Shown in pieces: positions 1 through 10,104 of a DNA stretch of 64,000 nt. The notes under the pieces were generated by a model. It did no database searches. It was not told where the DNA came from and was given only the letters and a program-made list of their open reading frames with translations. Source of the stretch: Isoetes taiwanensis (taxonomy: Eukaryota; Streptophyta; Lycopodiopsida; Isoetales; Isoetaceae). Numbering within the stretch: position 1 is the first letter of the stretch; each line of letters opens with the position of its first letter. The stretch spans positions 24,730,617 to 24,794,616 of the forward strand of contig JAJEKV010000002.1 of assembly GCA_021234155.1 (NCBI GenBank), in the 5' to 3' direction. Position numbers and translations under genes: made by a program.

Positions 1-400
1 ATGAAGTCTCAGCTTGTACGACATCTAACCATGTACGGCTAAGCAACAAAGTATAAGTTTCAGCATGCACACTCTCTGGAAATTTCAAAACCATGAAATC
101 CAAGATTGCTTCCACCTCATATACCTTGCATAAGACAGGCTGCACCTTCATTTGATTGAATGCTTCGAGCATCATAGTTGTCGGTTCCATCATTTTTAAT
201 CCAACTTGAAGCATTATATGGTAAGCCATTACATTCACTCCGCTGCCGATATCTATGTTGGCATCTTTGATTAAATATCCATTGATACTCACATCACAAA
301 GAAATGGCACATGATCCTTGGATTGCCGGGCTGGTGGCTCCATTTTACTCTTGTTGGTATCATTCGATATGATTTGTTGCACTGAAATTTCTGATTTTGT
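1..400 (-). pseudogene. gypsy aspartic protease region (partial)
   Basis: The minus strand encodes a retroviral-type aspartic protease segment. The hallmark is DIGSGVNVM at about 250-276, matching the D-T/S-G-A/S active-site pattern of gypsy proteases (usually DTGAS-N-M). Before it is a stretch like FLCDVSINGYLIKDAN, typical of the flap-preceding strand. The frame runs to the left edge, where the RT would begin. DIGSG instead of DTGAS is a substitution I cannot judge functionally. Together with gag and zinc knuckles upstream it supports a gypsy polyprotein read right to left. Confidence 0.6.
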
Positions 401-445
401 TCTTCCTCCTAACTCTTGCAACAAATTGGGAGAATAATACATCAA

Positions 446-1330
446 TTACTCAAGAATAAGTGTAATTTTAGTGGCCAAAACTTGACTGATCACATCATCT
501 TCATTTTGAATTTCCTCATCCACCATAGGAGGCATCACTATAGGCTGATTTTCTTCTGTAGACTGAAACTGTTCTGTGGGCAGCACATTGAATTGCACCT
601 TCTTAGGCGCTGACACCTTCAAAGCTTGTCCCTTCAAAGCCTCTGGAAAAGAAGTCTTAGTCTTCTCCGCTATCGGCACTACTCTTGGTTCTTGGACCAC
701 CTTTTGTGATCTTGTAACCGCATTTACTTCTCCAATCTCTTCTTCTTACTGAAATGGGTCACTGTCTACCTCAACAAATCCACAATTTACTACTGATTTT
801 GCCTTCTCTGCTTCTTAAGTTCCTCAATGAGAGCCTTAACTTGAGGATTTTCAATGTACTTTGCATCTTGAATGCGAACATCATTATTAGGAAGAGGTAC
901 TGATTCAAACACTTGCTGCCTTGATGGATACTTATTGGTTGCCCATTCTGGCTTCCCATGAATTTTCCAACAAGTAGTCTCATCATGCTTAAATTTAGCA
1001 CATAACTTGCAATACAAATGAGCCATACTTGGATACCATCCCTGTTTCGGCTGCATCATTTGTGTGGAACCCATTGGAGCTTGTTGAGCAATTGGAGCTT
1101 GTGGCATCATTGGAACTTGTGGCATGATAGGTGTTGCTTGCATCGGTTGAATAGGAATAGATGGTGCTTGTTGCATAACAACAAATATCAGATTGGCCCA
1201 CTCAAAGAATCTCTTCTCCCTACACTCTTGATCATTATGGCCCTTTATTTGGCATCTTGAGCAGAATTTCAGCAATCTAATGTAGTATCAGAATGTCCCA
1301 TAGACCCACAATACTCACAAGTAATAAACT
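446..1330 (-). pseudogene. gypsy gag C-terminal part with CCHC zinc knuckles
   Basis: Two clear C-x2-C-x4-H-x4-C knuckles are encoded: CSRCQIKGHNDQEC (about 1225-1266) and CKLCAKFKHDETTC (about 968-1009). A third, looser C/H cluster (CEYCGSMGHSDTTLDC) lies at about 1264-1311 in front of them. Between the first two is a low-complexity Met/Gln/Ala/Pro stretch. Downstream (446-700) is a charged, Val/Pro-rich linker that leads to the protease. Several stops separate the pieces, so it is not one intact frame. Zinc knuckles bind the element's RNA for packaging. Confidence 0.7.
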
Positions 1331-1532
1331 GAACCTCCCTTGGCTTCTCACCAATTGTAATCTTAGAAATCTTGGCTGTAATATCCTCTGTTTTATGCTA
1401 TGGAGCAGCAATTTCATGAATGTATCCCAGCTTATCTTCAGCCTTGAGAGCATACTTTTGTGCCTCTAACAATGTTGTAGGTTGTTTAGCCTTCACCTTA
1501 TGAGCAATAGCTCGTTTCAGCCCCTTCACATA

Positions 1533-1960
1533 CTATTGGATATCCATTTCATCACTCCTTGTAATCTTCCAATGAACCACGGCTTTGAGAACCGCAATGT
1601 ACCTCTGATTATACTCTTTAATTGATTCATATTCCTTTTGTATAAAATTGGTCCACCTTTCCATAGTCTTATCCTTACCATGGACTTCTTGATAATTAGC
1701 AATGAATGCTTCCTTTAATTCCTGATATGTCATTGTATCTGGCTGCGTTTGTGCCCATGTCTCCACTGAGTCTTGCAAAGAACTATGAAACCAAAGCAAA
1801 TAATCACCAGTCCGTAACTTACATTGCCGGCAATACCTCTCAAACTTCACAATATGCTTCAAGGGATCCCGATCTACCAGATCATCAAACTTGGGAATCC
1901 CCATTGTCTGAAAACCCCACATCATCGGTGATAATACAGCATCTCTGCCTCTTCTTGAGG
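1533..1960 (-). pseudogene. gypsy gag (retrotransposon gag domain)
   Basis: The 130-codon frame at 1533-1925 has the retrotrans_gag pattern: DPLKHIVKFERYCRQC, then WFHSSLQDSVETWAQT, then YQELKEAFIANYQEV, then about 30 residues before the domain end. This is the capsid-forming domain of Ty3/gypsy elements. It continues with stops toward the zinc knuckles at lower coordinates. The N-terminal part upstream of 1925 is not clear. The sequence between 1960 and 2392 looks like untranslated leader with the primer-binding region near 2375-2392. Confidence 0.75.
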
Positions 1961-2392
1961 TTCTTGAAATTGAAAAAACGAAATGAATCTCCCTTCAATT
2001 TGAAAAACGAAATTGGATTATCTTCTAGATCGCTAAATGGAATCAAAACCTCCTAGATCTGAGATGTAGACCCCAGATCTGCTCCCAAATCTGAAAACGA
2101 AATTGAATCTTGATGCAATTTTGAGCCCAAAGATTGACTCACTAGTCCCTTCTTGTTACGATGGAGCTTGGTGGGATATCCTTCTTACTTCTTTTGGGCA
2201 TAAAACTATGCTCCCCTTATCAAATCATACCCCGCAAATCACTTACAGCAAAATCCCCTTCACACAAAGAAATTGCTCCTTGCTCAATGGTGTCGTTCTT
2301 TACCGACGATCACCAATATAAATGGTAACAACTCCTTTCTCAATGGAAATTCTTGTCAATCAATGGTCTATCGAGCACTGTGGTCGCCAAAT

Positions 2393-2734
2393 TGTTAGAG
2401 CCTGAACTCTAACCTTGCAAGAAGGATGAAAAACCCAATAATCCAAGCTCAATCTATCAGATCTATGCAATGCACAACATAAATATTCATCATCTTCATA
2501 TCTAGATCAAGCAAAATAATCTCTCCCAATACACCGTCTCTCTATTTTCTTCCCTCTGCTTAGATAGTACAGTGATCATAATCCTTTCACAATGCATACT
2601 TGCAAATATTCTGCACGCGTACATGTGTGTATATCACTCCATATACAGCATACGGTCTCCTATAGTGGTGAGTGTGGTGAGTATGTTGAGTGGTGACTGT
2701 GGTGAGTGTGGTGAGTGGTGAGTGATGACCACCC
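2393..2734 (-). repeat. gypsy LTR, downstream portion
   Basis: Starts TGTTAGAGCC on the plus strand. It contains a GTGGTGAG-rich run (about 2665-2725) just before the copia insertion. Its other part resumes at 7853 after the CACCC target duplication. Together the pieces make an LTR of about 698 bp. Confidence 0.65.
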
Positions 2735-3467
2735 TGTGAGAAAAGCAGATGAGATTAGGTTGTTCATATCATAATCTAGAGGTTCATATTGTTTGCTTAC
2801 GGCGTTTCAGACTTATACTTGAAAAAGGGAACAACATAAAGAAACACTGTCTAGACAAATATTGTTGATAGTCAAATACATTTGAGGTTGAATGAGGTTG
2901 AGGCTAGATAAGCCACAGAACTGGGGAGATATGAAGAATTAAAATATTTGCAGTTGAACATTGGCATGGTTATACTAGTATAGTGGTATACTATTGAATG
3001 TTTAAATATGCAATGGTGAACCTAAGGTATAGTTGTGACGAAACCATTGGAAATTATTTGTAAATAATAGGTTGACTTCAAGAACGGGTCGGTCCAATTA
3101 TTTGGAGCCAAACCTGGTTCAAAAGCTCGGTCTAATCAGAGCTTGACATACTGTACAGAGATAGAGATCGGTCTGACAAAGAGGCCGGGACTGATCGTTT
3201 AAGTAAAACTTAAAATGAATAGAGAAGAGAGGGGTGATACGAGTTAAGGACTTGAGTTTGCGTTTCGAAAAGATCCTTCACTATTGGTAATAGCAAAGCA
3301 TTGAAATGTCTTGAAAATTTGAATGTTTGTTATTGCATTGATAATTATTTGGATAAACCATGGTTTTGAATTTCTTATATTGAATTCAAGGTGCATCTTA
3401 TGTGCTTATATTGCTTTAAGTGGTTAAGGTTGGAATTTAGACATCATTTGTGCTGTAAATCCTAACA
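2735..3467 (+). repeat. copia 5' LTR
   Basis: About 733 bp, TG...CA ends. Aligns with 7133-7847. The 5' copy has about 20 extra bases near the end (ATCATTTGTGCTGTAA region) and a few substitutions, for example CTTACGGCGTT against CTTAAGGGTGTT. Confidence 0.95.
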
Positions 3468-3495
3468 TTAGTATCAGAGCAAGGTTGCAGACAAA

Positions 3496-3740
3496 ATGTC
3501 TAACAGATTTGGAGCAGGTTTGTTGAATGCCATTGATGTATTCAAGGGTGACTCTGGATTCCAAGTATGGAAGGAGAAAGTGCAGCATGTGCTTCAAGTG
3601 GAAGATCTGTGGGATCTTATTGACCTGAAGGAGAAACCAGTATGTTAAACTCCAGGAGGAGATTGACAGCTGAGGTAAATGAAGGAAGCTCTTCTTCACC
3701 TGAAGAGCAAGGTTAGAAGAAGAAGCTGGAGATGAAGAAG
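3496..3740 (+). pseudogene. copia gag remnant with internal deletion
   Basis: ATG at 3496 follows the primer site by about 15 bases. It opens a frame with FKGDSGFQVWKEKVQHVL and LWDLIDL, the typical copia gag N-terminus (F-G-NF-W-K-M). The frame stops at about 3646. The rest of gag, including the CCHC knuckle, is missing, and within about 110 bases the sequence reaches the protease. Gag would normally be about 250 residues, so most has been lost. Confidence 0.8.
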
Positions 3741-3759
3741 AAGAGGTAATCGTGATGAT

Positions 3760-5167
3760 ATTCTAATTCTAGATAGTGGAGCTGAGAAAGCCATTGCATG
3801 TTCAACCAAAATCTTGAAGGATTGCAAAGGAAATGGAGGTGGACATACTCAAGTGGGAAATTTGCAAAGGGTTGAAGATGTAGGAGTGTTAGAATTATTT
3901 GACTTAAGGGGAAGAAGAGTAAATTTGCAGAATGTACTTTGTGTACCTAGCTTAGTAAGGAATTTGATTTCTATTGCTCAATTGGTTGACGTGGGATTCA
4001 AAGTTGTTTTTGAACCAATGCATTGTAAAATTTTTGAAGGCAATGAATTGAGATTTTTAGGAAGATGTGTTGGAAACCTATTTGGAATCGGTCCTAACTG
4101 TTTTGGAAGTGTAAATTTGACAACTGAACCAAATATTGAATTATGGCATGAGAGACTTGGCCATACAAACATAGAAAATTATAGAAATGATGATCAGACA
4201 AGGATGGTTGAATTCATCAGACAGCAAGAAAATTGATTTTGTGTGCAAAGGATGCATGCTGGGAAAACATAGCAGACTACCATTTGCAAAGGCAAAAAGG
4301 AACACAAAAGAAATTCTGGAATTGATTCACACTGATGTTTGTGGACCATTAAATGTTACATGTATTTCTGGTAAACGTTATTTCATAACATTTGTGGATG
4401 ATCTTAACAGGAAAACTAGACTATTTTGCCTCAAAACCAAGGATCTAGCTTTTGAAGCTTTTAAAAGATTTGCTGCTGAAGTGGAGTGTTCAACTAGAAG
4501 GAAAATCAAATGTGTTCGTTCTGATAGAGGAGGTGAGTACATGTCTTCCAAATTTGCAAGTTATTGCATAAATAAAGGAATTAAGAGACAATACACATGT
4601 AGCTACACACGACAACAGAATGGAGTGGCAGAAAGAATGAACAAAACAATTTTGAATGCAACTAGATCCATGCTTAAGCATGCTGGGCTTCCTAATTTTC
4701 TTTGGGAAGAGGCTATAAAAACAGCTGTGGAAATGCATAATATTTTGCCTTCAAAGGCCATAAATGGGAAAACTCCAGAACAGCTGTGGTCAAGGAAGGA
4801 ATCTAACTATGAAAAATATAAGGCATATGGTTGCCTAGGATATACTCATGTCCCTGAAGAGCTAAGGCAGAAATTATATAATAGATCAACCATAAGCTAT
4901 TTGGTTGGATATGATGAGAACTCTAAGGGATATAGAATGTACAATCCAGAAAAAAGAAATATTCTAATAAGCAGGGATGTTACATTTGTAGAAAATCAAT
5001 TGTATAAACCCAAGTTGATCTATGAGACAGATAAAGGTCATGATGAAAAAGCTGGAGCTGAAAGAAAAGTTGAGAAGAGTACAGAAAAGAAGACATCAGA
5101 AACAAAGGTAAACATTGACCTGGATGAAGACAAGGAACAGAAGGAAAGGATCATTAGTGAGACATAA
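3760..5167 (+). pseudogene. copia protease, GAG-pre-integrase and integrase
   Basis: Protease active site ILDSGAEKAI lies at about 3766-3795. The pre-integrase motif LWHERLGH at about 4141-4164 is followed by CKGCMLGKHSRLPF, giving the HHCC zinc site. The integrase core shows ELIHTDVCGP, then RSDRGGEYMS, then QQNGVAERMN, which are the D, D and E of the catalytic triad. There is one frame change near 4190 (the frame 3814-4236 gives way to 4187-5167). The frame ends at a TAA at 5165 in an acidic Glu/Lys-rich linker before RT. The integrase inserts element cDNA; here it cannot be made as one polyprotein. Confidence 0.92.
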
Positions 5168-5319
5168 CAGGTTTTTGAGAATGATCTAGAAAACAAGACT
5201 TTTGATGAGACAGAACAAAGTGCTGAGAATAATGCAGAAAACAAAACCTCTACACAAGAAATAGGGGAACAAAGAAAGATAAGAAAAGAAGAAATGAAGG
5301 GGAAAGACTTAGGGAAGAA

Positions 5320-6094
5320 TTGAGGTTTGATGTGGACTTATATGGGAGAAAGAAAGATGGGAAAAGTTGTAGAACAGACAGACTATTTGAGAACACATCA
5401 GAAGCCTTAATAATATTAGAAACAGGGGTACCAGAAAGCTTTGAAGATGCAATAAATAGACATGATAGTGAAAATTGGAAAGAGGCTATGAATGAAGAAA
5501 TGGAATCCTTTGAGAGGTCAACATATGAAATTACAGTTTTGCCAAAAGGAAAGCAAGCAATTGGAAATAAGTGGATTTATAAACTTAAACAAAATGTAGA
5601 TGGATCTTTTAAGTATAAGGCAAGGTTGGTGGCACAGGGGTATTCACAAAAAAGAAGCATAGACTTTGAAGAAACGTATTCTCCAGTGGTGAAAATGACC
5701 AGCATAAGAATGATTGTTGCCATGGAAAATGCCTTGAACATGGAATTGCATCATATGGACGTTTGCAGAGCATTCCTGAATGCTGATTTGGAAGAGGAGG
5801 TGATGAGACAAGCACAGGGATTTGAAAATGATAAGGAAAGAGTTTGGAAATTGAATCTTCGAAAACTTGAGAATGATGGGAATGTGTATATTTTAGAAAG
5901 GGAAAAGGACATGTGTATAATAGGCATTTATGTTGATGACTGTGTGCTGGCAGCAAATAGTATGGACATTCTCAATAAATGTAAGGAGATATTAAAAGAA
6001 AAATACAAAATGACAGATTTAAGGGAATTGTAAAAGTTTCTGGGAATTCAAATTGAAAGGGACAGAGTCAATAAAAGAATATCACTCTCTCAAG
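5320..6094 (+). pseudogene. copia reverse transcriptase, first part
   Basis: RT motifs seen: GNKWIYKLKQNVDGSFKYKA, ARLVAQGYSQK, DFEETYSPVVK, HHMDVCRAFLNADLEEE, and the catalytic box YVDD at about 5929-5940. The usual segment containing SLYGLKQAPRAWY is absent between VWKLN and LENDGNVYILE, an in-frame loss of roughly 40-55 residues. A TAA interrupts at 6031 after the DLREL motif. The frame resumes with FLGIQIERD and ends at the SINE insertion. Confidence 0.92.
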
Positions 6095-6296
6095 TTTGGG
6101 CGTTTAGTCTAGTGGTAACACACTAGGTCTAGCAACTATAGGTCTCGAGTTCGAGACCGCCCAGAATCGCCAGTCCGAACTGTTGGGTGTCAAAACCCAC
6201 AGACGCAATGTAAAGTGGTTGGGGGCAGGGCCCAACCAAGCAATGTAGTGTGGTGTGTGGTCACGGCGTGACGTTAAAATACTATCTATCTATCTA
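6095..6296 (+). mobile_element. tRNA-derived SINE with (TATC)n tail
   Basis: About 200 bp inserted in the copia coding sequence. The head is tRNA-like: an A-box-like TAGTCTAGTGGTAAC at about 6103-6117 and a B-box GAGTTCGAGAC at about 6147-6157 inside a self-complementary T-arm (GGTCTC...GAGACC). A GC-rich middle includes the hairpin GGTTGG...CCAACC. The 3' end is TGACGTTAAAATAC followed by TATC repeats. Target duplication TCAAG is at 6090-6094 and 6297-6301. Removing the insert restores ISLSQ-EKYIDAV of the copia protein. The SINE carries no ORF and would rely on a LINE for mobility. Confidence 0.93.
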
Positions 6297-7100
6297 TCAA
6301 GAGAAATATATAGATGCTGTATTAGAAAGATTTAATATGAAAGATTGCAATCCAGTCAGGTTGCCATTGACTGTAGGGGAAAAATTATCTAAGCAGATGT
6401 GTCCTAAAACTGATAGTGAAAGAGAAGAAATGAGAAGAGTACCATATAGATAGCTGGTTGGAAGTTTGTTACATATTGCAAACCATACTAGGCCTGACAT
6501 AAGCTATATTGTGAATGTACTGAGCAGATACAATAGTGATGCAGGAAAACATCATTGGAAGGCAGCAAAGAAAGTTTTAAGGTTCCTAAAGGGAACAAAA
6601 CAAGGAGAATTGCATATTGTGGAAATGATCTAGAACTAAGGGCATATGCAGATGCAGATTGGTGTGGGGATGTAGATGAAAGAAAATCAACATCTGGATA
6701 TGTTTTAATGCTTGGAGGTGGTCCTGTGTATTGGAGAACCAAAAAACAGTCATCCATAGCTTTATCTCCACATTGAATCACGAATATCTTTTCGCTACAA
6801 CTTTAGCAAGCAAAGAAATAATCTGGAGTAGGAGATTTTTAAGTGAATTGGGCATAATTATGCAAAGAAAAGGAACAACTTTATTCTGTGACAGTCAAAG
6901 TTATATAGCTATGTGCAAAAATCCAGTTATGCATGAGAGGACGAAACACATAGAGATGGAAATGCATTTTATCAGAGAAATGGTGAATAAAGGCATCATT
7001 GAGCTGGAATACATATGTTCTGAAAAATAGTTGGCAGATTTATTCACAAAAGGTTTAAGTTGTACCAGATTTTCAAAACTAGCAGAAGGAATAAATTGCA
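6297..7100 (+). pseudogene. copia RT C-terminus and RNase H
   Basis: Continues the copia polyprotein after the SINE: EKYIDAVLERFNM, then LVGSLLHIANHTRPDISYIV, then the RNase H region YADADWCGD...KSTSGYV...WRTKKQSSIALS, and finally FCDSQSYIAMCKNPVMHERT and LADLFTKGL. There are several frameshifts and stops (6451, 6774, 7028). All motifs are in the order expected for copia. Confidence 0.9.
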
Positions 7101-7132
7101 TAGATCTCAAAGATTATGATCTGAAAGGGGAA

Positions 7133-7847
7133 TGTGAGAAAAGCAGATGAGATTAGGTTGTTCATATCATAATCTAGAGGTTCATATTGTTTGCTTAAGG
7201 GTGTTTCAGACTTATACTTGAAAAAGGGAACAACATAAAGAAACACTGTCTAGACAAATATTATTGACAGTCAAATACATTTGAGGTTGAATGAGGTTGA
7301 GGCTAGATAAGCCACAGAACTGGGGAGATATGAAGAATTAAAATATTTGCAGTTGAACATTGGCATGGTTATACTAGTATAGTGGTATACTAGTGAATGT
7401 TTAAATATGCAATGGTGAACCTAAGGTATAGTTGTGACGAAACCATTGGAAATTATTTGTAAATAGTAGGTTGACTTCAAGAACGGGTCGGTCCAATTAT
7501 TTGGAGCCAAACCTGGTTCAAAAGCTCGGTCTAATCAGAGCTTGACATACTGTACAGAGATAGAGATCGGTCCGGCAAAGAGGCCGGGACTGATCGTTTA
7601 AGTAAAACCTAAAATGAATAGAGAAGAGAGGGGTGATACGAGTTAAGGAATTGAGTTTGAGTTTCGAAAAGATCCTTCACTATTGGTAATAGCAAAGCAT
7701 TGAAATGTCTTGAAAATTTGAATATTTGTTATTGCATTGATAATTATTTGGATAAACCATGGTTTTGAATTTCTTATATTGAACTCAAGGTGCTTATGTG
7801 CTTATATTGCTTTAAGTGCTTAAGGTTGGAATTTAGACATCCTAACA
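7133..7847 (+). repeat. copia 3' LTR
   Basis: About 715 bp, preceded by the polypurine tract at 7124-7132. High identity to the left LTR implies a fairly recent insertion relative to other elements here. No dating was computed. Confidence 0.95.
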
Positions 7848-7852
7848 CACCC

Positions 7853-8208
7853 CAACAATATCTAACTGGAAGAGAGAACTACAAATGGTTTGACATTCAA
7901 ACGTTCTATTTGCAGTCACCAATTACCAGATTGCCCATGATACTACATTTGGGGGTATTCAATAAAATCTCAACTACATGCAACATTCCTAGAAACGATG
8001 CATACCATTGAACCCTCTGTAATCAGAGAGCTCTCCCCATTTATAGCATTCCAATCTTTGATTACTAGCACTTGCTTACTTTCTGTTACTTGCATCAGAA
8101 ATTTTATTTGACCATAGCAACATCATCTACCCTTTTCTTGGCTAGAGCGCTTCACAGTTTTATTTAATCTTCATCATTATTATAAGTATCCGATTCAGAT
8201 TCATAACA
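7853..8208 (-). repeat. gypsy LTR, upstream portion with TATA box
   Basis: Continuation of the LTR at 2393-2734 on the far side of the copia element. On the minus strand it has a TATA-type motif, GCTATAAATGGGG, at about 8036-8048, suitable for the LTR promoter. It ends CATAACA at 8208, the complement of the TGTTATG start. Confidence 0.6.
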
Positions 8209-8264
8209 AAGGTAGAACAAGATTAGAGAGGGAACTAATCAAGGTTTGTTAAGCACTGCAACGC

Positions 8265-8708
8265 AAGGATGGCTAGACTTCCACTCAACTCTCATGAAGG
8301 ACGCTGAGAGAGCTTTTGGGCCTGGAAAGGGCGATTCTGAAAGGTATGACTGGATAGATGGTAATGTATCTCGCACAACTGAAAATAGCGGTAGCAAATT
8401 TAACTAGTTCTTGCTTGAGAGAGGCTCTAAAAGATAAGGCTGTTGCATGGAATACAGCTTGGATTAATCGAAAGCTTAGAAAGGAAATCCATCAACACCT
8501 TCACCTGGTTAAGAAAGTGTTGGCACAAACTATTAGAGCCAAACGTCCTGGTGAGACTGATAAAGAGTGGGAAAAAAGAAAAAGGGCAGATGCTAAGACT
8601 ATATGGCTTGCAATGGTAGATTCCTCTCAGATAATCAATAGGACTAGAATTGGTTTAGGAACATATGGAACGGTATACAAATGCAATATCTTGGGTTCTA
8701 GTTTTCTT
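8265..8708 (+). pseudogene. kinase-like gene, N-terminal piece
   Basis: Two overlapping frames look coding: ATQGWLDFHSTLMKDAERAF at about 8260-8320 and, after a frameshift near 8400, REALKDKAVAWNTAWINRKL to IWLAMVDSSQIINRT. It closes with the glycine-rich loop GLGTYGTVYK at about 8652-8681 (GxGxxGxVxK, ATP binding). At 8708 the sequence meets the poly(A) end of a LINE. The reading frame of the last codons, KCNILGSSFL, continues exactly at 22884 after the LINE, with 15 bases duplicated. The upstream end lies at the gypsy LTR (8208). Kinase family not identified; the region before the P-loop is unfamiliar. Confidence 0.65.
8694..8708 (+). repeat. LINE target-site duplication, left copy
   Basis: GGTTCTAGTTTTCTT, identical to 22884-22898. 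It lies immediately before the poly(T) run (8709-8724, poly(A) on the minus strand). Confidence 0.9.
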
Positions 8709-8725
8709 TTTCCCTTTTTTTTTTG

Positions 8726-9287
8726 AAGGCAAGGTGAGGTTTAATATTCATAACTCAAAAGTACATCATGTAGTATACCATAAGAGGCATACCCTAATAT
8801 AGATAGGCAATAAGTTCATTTACATGCTTCCTATAAAATGAAGCATGACTATATGTCAGAGTCGACATTATCAAAGTGCATCAAAATGGAACTAATAGTT
8901 TAGAGCTATATGCTTACTGAGCATCAATCAGATCTTGCATAGTAAGATCTGTCACTCTTCTTCTGCCAAAAATATTCAGTAGCAGATCAAGTTTGTCAGC
9001 TCTATAGTTAGTAAAGTCCAGCAGTACCAGCACATGAGCTTCTCTTTTCTGCTCCCATTTATGGTAAAGGTTCATGAAATACTGCCTTAAATTATTGTGT
9101 CTCCAAGCCTCAGGTCTGTTGAGTACCTTTTTTATAGCTGAGGCATGTATCATCTCCTGTTTCAGCTGAATTAGCATGTCCTCTTGCTCACCCTGAGATA
9201 GTCTGGAGAATTCATCATCCGAGTCATCTGCAACTCCCATCTCTCTCTCTGCAGCTCCAACTCTATTAAGTCTCCTGACTGCACCTA
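8726..9287 (-). other. Candidate terminal exon and 3' UTR carried at the LINE 3' end
   Basis: Minus-strand frame ending with TGA/TAA at about 8914 encodes about 123 residues: DDEFSRLSQGEQEDML, IHASAIKKVLNRPEAWRHNN, QYFMNLYHKWEQKREAHV, then LTMQDLIDAQ. I do not recognise the family; it is charged and helical. It is preceded by a plausible acceptor TTGTGTTGCATAG at about 9288. It is followed by about 190 bases of 3' UTR-like sequence with AATATTAAAC about 20 bases before the poly(A) at 8716-8725. This looks like the real 3' end of a spliced or partly spliced host transcript. It sits between the LINE body and the LINE's target duplication, so it may have been carried along with the LINE RNA. Confidence 0.45.
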
Positions 9288-9458
9288 TGCAACACAACAT
9301 TAGAAATTGTTAGGTTCAGAATAAAGAAATCACTAGTAAACGTGTGCCCGGCGTTGCCGGGCTAATGTCATGGCTTGTGTTTTTCCTTGGCATCTAAACT
9401 TTTCCTTGATCAACCTTCAAGAACCCACATCACAATAATCTTTATAGGGGCCTTCAAT

Positions 9459-9565
9459 ATGGTTACCTCTGCCATATTCAATAAAACGTAAGAACCATTT
9501 ACTTACATCTGCGGGCTAGGACCTTCAACAAAATATGGTTCTTATGGCAGAGGTAACCATTCACT
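9459..9565. repeat. Inverted repeat around ATGGTTACCTCTGCCAT
   Basis: ATGGTTACCTCTGCCAT at about 9459-9475 and its exact complement ATGGCAGAGGTAACCAT at about 9549-9565 can form a 17-bp stem. A third, direct copy of ATGGTTACCTCTGCCA is near 9777-9792, next to GCTAGGACCAT, which is also repeated near 9514 and 9757. Confidence 0.7.
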
Positions 9566-9947
9566 ATTACCTTTTTAAACCGACCAATGTCTATGAAGAC
9601 ATCAGAATGTTGGCCCCTTAGATTTACATGGTTCAAATGGCCAAACCTTGACCTATGCATTTGAATATTCTAAGACATAAGTTACATAGTAAAGTTGCAC
9701 ATCAATGAAGGGCTAAGAAAAATAGAAATATTAGTTTGCTTAAGTCTTAATATGGTCCTAGCCCGCAGTTCTTAATATGGTTACCTCTGCCAAACAGCTA
9801 GGACCATACCAAAAAAAGGGGCATTTAATTTTATCATCTATTTCAGCATATTTAAGTTTAATAAAACATTTAGCCTTTGAGAGTAATGGTTTGCAGCACA
9901 TTGAGGTTAATGAATACAATTTAATTGAATGGTCACTTCAATAGACT

Positions 9948-10104
9948 ATGTCTACAAAAGTCATTGTATTCCATTTGCATGCAGGCATGAAATGCCACTG
10001 CAATATGGTCACTTCAATAGACTACCCCAAATATGCCTATCCATATGTCTACAAAAGTCATTGTATTCCATTTGCATGAAGGCATGAAATGCCACTGCAA
10101 TATG
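9948..10104. repeat. Imperfect direct duplication of about 62 bp
   Basis: ATGTCTACAAAAGTCATTGT and the bases that follow, through GCCACTGCAATATGG, occur at about 9948-10007 and 10043-10104. They differ by one or two bases. GGTCACTTCAATAGACTA also occurs twice (9931, 10007). Confidence 0.85.

Larger units (their letters stand above)
2735..7847 (+). mobile_element. Ty1/copia retrotransposon, full length but decayed
   Basis: Two near-identical LTRs bound the element, 2735-3467 and 7133-7847, both beginning TGTGAGAAAAG and ending CCTAACA. The 5-bp target duplication CACCC is at 2730-2734 and 7848-7852. A primer site of the form TTAGTATCAGAGC (resembling the initiator-Met tRNA class) follows the left LTR, and a polypurine tract AAAGGGGAA precedes the right one. 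Domains run in copia order: gag remnant, protease, integrase, RT, RNase H. Frameshifts, stops, a large gag deletion, a small RT deletion and a nested SINE make it non-autonomous. Confidence 0.95.
1..8208 (-). mobile_element. Ty3/gypsy retrotransposon, truncated by window edge, split by a copia element
   Basis: Reading the minus strand from 8208 downward gives one LTR, a primer-binding-like site, gag, zinc knuckles and an aspartic protease. RT and integrase would lie left of base 1. The LTR is in two pieces (7853-8208 and 2393-2734) because a copia element sits in it. On the plus strand it starts TGTTAGAGCC and ends GATTCATAACA, so it has TG...CA ends and short TGTTA/TAACA inverted termini. 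The base run following the LTR on the minus strand is ATTTGGCGACCAC, the form of a gypsy primer site. The right flanking pentamer is AAGGT (8209-8213); the matching copy is outside the window. The element lies 5' of the kinase-like pseudogene and probably cut it. Confidence 0.8.

Noticed and set aside
6095-6165. A functional tRNA gene at the SINE head
   Set aside because: Acceptor stem is imperfect, target duplication and tail show a SINE insertion.
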